From Trichoplax adhaerens (taxonomy: Eukaryota > Placozoa > Uniplacotomia > Trichoplacea > Trichoplacidae): 64,000 nt of DNA. Every line of letters begins with the position of its first letter. Positions within the stretch are counted from its first letter, which is position 1. The translations under genes were made by a program, and so were the position numbers. The notes beneath the pieces are model-generated. The model did not search any database. It saw only the letters and a list, made by a program, of their open reading frames with translations, and had not been told where the DNA came from. Positions 61,601-64,000 of this stretch are shown piece by piece. The stretch is from NCBI RefSeq assembly GCF_000150275.1, contig NW_002060970.1, forward strand, positions 288,791 through 352,790, written 5' to 3'.

Positions 61601-63026
61601 TGAGTAGAGTACTGTAGATGGAGCTAGAGAAGTATAGTAATAAATTTAGGGAATTTTTCAACTCTTGCCTGTTAATGTACTATAAACATTTTCGATTTTG
61701 CATCACAGGAATGATATGCTACTTTGACATCAGCGATATAGTCATATATTTCTTGTTATTGACAACTAATTGATTTTTCTGACCTTTGAAAGGTACTCTA
61801 CTCAATGCAGATTATATCTTTTTGCACACCAATGTGACGAAATGAAGAAATGATGAGAGAAATTAGTGTATGCTGTACTCATCAATTTTTGCCCATTTCA
61901 TCCCAAGTGTAAATAGTAGATAAGGTTAAGAATTCTGATAGCTGTCCTTGGGCAGAATGCTATACTGTCAGTTACCGTTAATAGCTAGATTTTTGATCCT
62001 ATAATATTAACTATAAAAAATGCTGCAGTATTAGTATACAATACGCATCCATTAGAAGAAACAAGGTCGTAAGGTAGGTTGAGAATCTATACCTAATGAA
62101 ACATCAACAAGTCATCCTTGCAAGCAAGGCTTTTACTTCCTATTCCAACCAATGACGATATAGAAGTGATTTCTCATAGAATTTTAGGCTCTTTCATCAA
62201 ATTACGTGCACTAACAACTATCGAAAAAATAAATTATGATATTGAACAATAAATATAGTTGTTCTATCTAGGCTGACAGACATCAGTAAGGATTAACTAA
62301 CATTATCCATGATAAAGACCATAAACGAAATTCTTTCTACTCTTTCAATTTATTTCAATTTAGGCAGGTTTAGTCTATAATAAATAGAAGGGGCGTTGGA
62401 TTAATGGTATTCATCGTTGTCATCGCTATTCGATTGGCATTGATAGAACAAAGCAATCATTTAAAAATTGTTAGGCTGTGCTCTGTACCTTGCTGTTATA
62501 TTGGTAATATCATTTGTATGACAAAGAAAAGGATCCAGTCCATTACTTGTTGATATTGAGTAAATTAATTGGCATTTCCATTACTATAACTGTAATATTT
62601 ATTTGTTCATAATCAATGAGAAAAGACAAGATGATCTGAAAATAAATAATAACAGACTTCTGACGTAGGTTCATTGATTAAGTGCGTACGTGATCGATTC
62701 GTCTTTGATGACAATTTCATCAACCGGAGACTTGAATATATTGAGTTTTCTTTCTAGATTGTTTTCATTCCCTACATTCTATCCTATTTCATTAGTATTG
62801 AAAAGATCTACGCTATCATTTTGCTTAGCTCATCAGGTTAGTAAAGAAAAAATGCCTATTTGACCATTTTATTATGCAGCATTTGTTGATTGGTAAAAGG
62901 AAATGCAGTAGATCGAACAAATAGATAAACCAGTTTATAATCCATTTTATTTTATAAAAGGTTTACTCTCGGCCGTGAAAGAATTTCAATCGTCATTACT
63001 TTAAGAAACCATCGAAAAAAAACATT
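58692..63026. other. Long non-coding interval
   Basis: No exon with matching splice signals was recognised on either strand in these 4.3 kb. A perfect 7-bp hairpin (CAACTCA-AAATTC-TGAGTTG) lies at about 60249-60268. Otherwise the sequence is AT-rich background. The promoter of the SLC6-like gene at 63027 is presumably at the right end. Confidence 0.45.
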
Positions 63027-63382
63027 ATGTCATTTATCAAGCAAGGAACGACTCGAATGGCTATGGAAAAAGCATCGACAGCTAACAGTGAGTTAAATGG
63101 TAGTAATTCGTTTTAGTTTAATCACAGCGAAAGTAGTGAACTAGAAATTGATCTATTGGATACGAATAATTTTTATAACTTATATTGATTTTGTTACTGT
63201 AGGTAATACTACTGCAGTTCATCATGAACAAGAAGTAGAAATAAGATCGACTCCTGTCGATCAAAATAATACTAAGCAGGGCAGTACGGATTTCTTTGCT
63301 CAATCAGTCAGACACACTGAAAAGAATTCTCGAATCGAGGTTCCCTGGACCGATTGGAGAGAATTTGTAGCCTGTTGTAATG
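63027..63382 (+). CDS. Probable third SLC6-type transporter, 5' end only
   Basis: Exon 63027-63087 (ATG, MSFIKQGTTRMAMEKASTAN, donor GTGAGT, phase 1) joins exon 63203-63382, about 60 residues. The second exon ends VPWTDWREFVACCNG with donor GTTAAA. The end parallels [14 protein letters not shown] of SLC6 gene 1 just before TM1, so the next exon, beyond the window, should encode the rest of TM1. Phases of exon 1 agree with the other SLC6 genes, but here an intron splits the start of TM1, unlike genes 1 and 2. The tail is long, polar and unlike the acidic tails of genes 1 and 2. Moderately sure. Confidence 0.6.
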
Positions 63383-64000
63383 GTTAAAATCGCCATCGAG
63401 ATAATACAGTTTCAATGTTTTTATTTATTTCACCATTGTAAATAGAGCTTTTCAGCATTAAGATTCAGCTTCCGTGAATATTAACTCTGCCTGAATGACA
63501 TAATAGTAAGTTAACTAAACAGTCTATACTGCTATCATGATTTGCAATTTATCAACCTATTTAGATTGCCTATCATTCTGCTACAAAATACTTTTAAAAT
63601 GTATTTATTATAAGTTATGGAATATCAAGGCAAAAATACGGGTTTTTCATTTGATATTGATGTTTTGATTTGCTTATTGGTCCATGTATCGATGATCACT
63701 ACTTGTAATGTAAAGAATTGATTAATTTATAACCTGTATTTCACACATCAAGTACCCGTATCATCCATCAATGTACTAAACTTGTAAAAGATGGCAGACT
63801 TGATTGCTGAAAGGTTTATTGATTAACTAGTCATGATTAATTATACTCCTACAGTTGGCTGTAGTCATTATTTATAACCTACGACTAGTGTACATGTAAT
63901 TTAGCTCTTACATTTTCTAGCGGGCATATTTTAATATCATTATTGTGCCGTATTTTACTTGAAATCATAACATTATCACGTTATTTTTCGATCTATTTTA
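63383..64000. other. Intron sequence to window end
   Basis: Presumed intron of the SLC6-like gene starting at 63027. No further exon (for example an NVWRFPY-like TM1 core) was found before the window ends. Confidence 0.4.

Overview
This is eukaryotic, metazoan genomic DNA. It is AT-rich, its genes are split into many short exons, and introns have canonical GT..AG ends. The gene content (endoplasmin with a KDEL tail, a TRAP subunit, EGF-repeat proteins, and a tandem SLC6 transporter family with short introns) fits an early-branching animal. I infer a placozoan of the Trichoplax/Hoilungia type from overall character only. Three isolated N calls (about 923, 1029 and 43508) point to a draft assembly.

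Layout. 0-0.8 kb: the 3' end of a TRAP-delta (SSR4) gene, + strand. 3.4-12.6 kb: a modular secreted or surface protein gene, + strand, with at least nine phase-1 EGF exons, copies of a D8C (uromodulin-type) module in various states of decay, and a large C-terminal fibrinogen-like exon. 15.9-22.6 kb: the complete 17-exon endoplasmin (HSP90B1/GRP94) gene, - strand, from signal peptide to KDEL, with an internal deletion plus frameshift and a perfect ER-stress element upstream. 22.7-26.8 kb: satellite and minisatellite DNA. 28.6-36.6 kb and 43.6-53.8 kb: two complete 14-exon SLC6-type transporter genes, + strand, tandem duplicates in which twelve of fourteen exons have identical lengths. 55.2 kb: an orphan duplicate of SLC6 exon 13 whose splice donor is lost next to a dispersed repeat, a second copy of which lies at 27 kb. 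57.1-58.5 kb: a second EGF-exon cluster, including a recent tandem exon duplication. 63.0-63.4 kb: the first two exons of a probable third SLC6 gene running off the window.

Functional themes. SSR4 and HSP90B1 both serve the endoplasmic reticulum (translocation and folding), and the EGF proteins and transporters are typical ER clients, but nothing here shows co-regulation. The main evolutionary signal is local tandem duplication at every scale: whole genes (SLC6), single exons (EGF, SLC6 exon 13, D8C) and non-coding units of about 39, 45, 79, 105, 120, 130, 137, 210 and 370 bp. No clear rRNA, tRNA, CRISPR or prokaryotic feature was seen. Exon boundaries were placed by hand from splice consensus, phase continuity and family conservation; no search was run.
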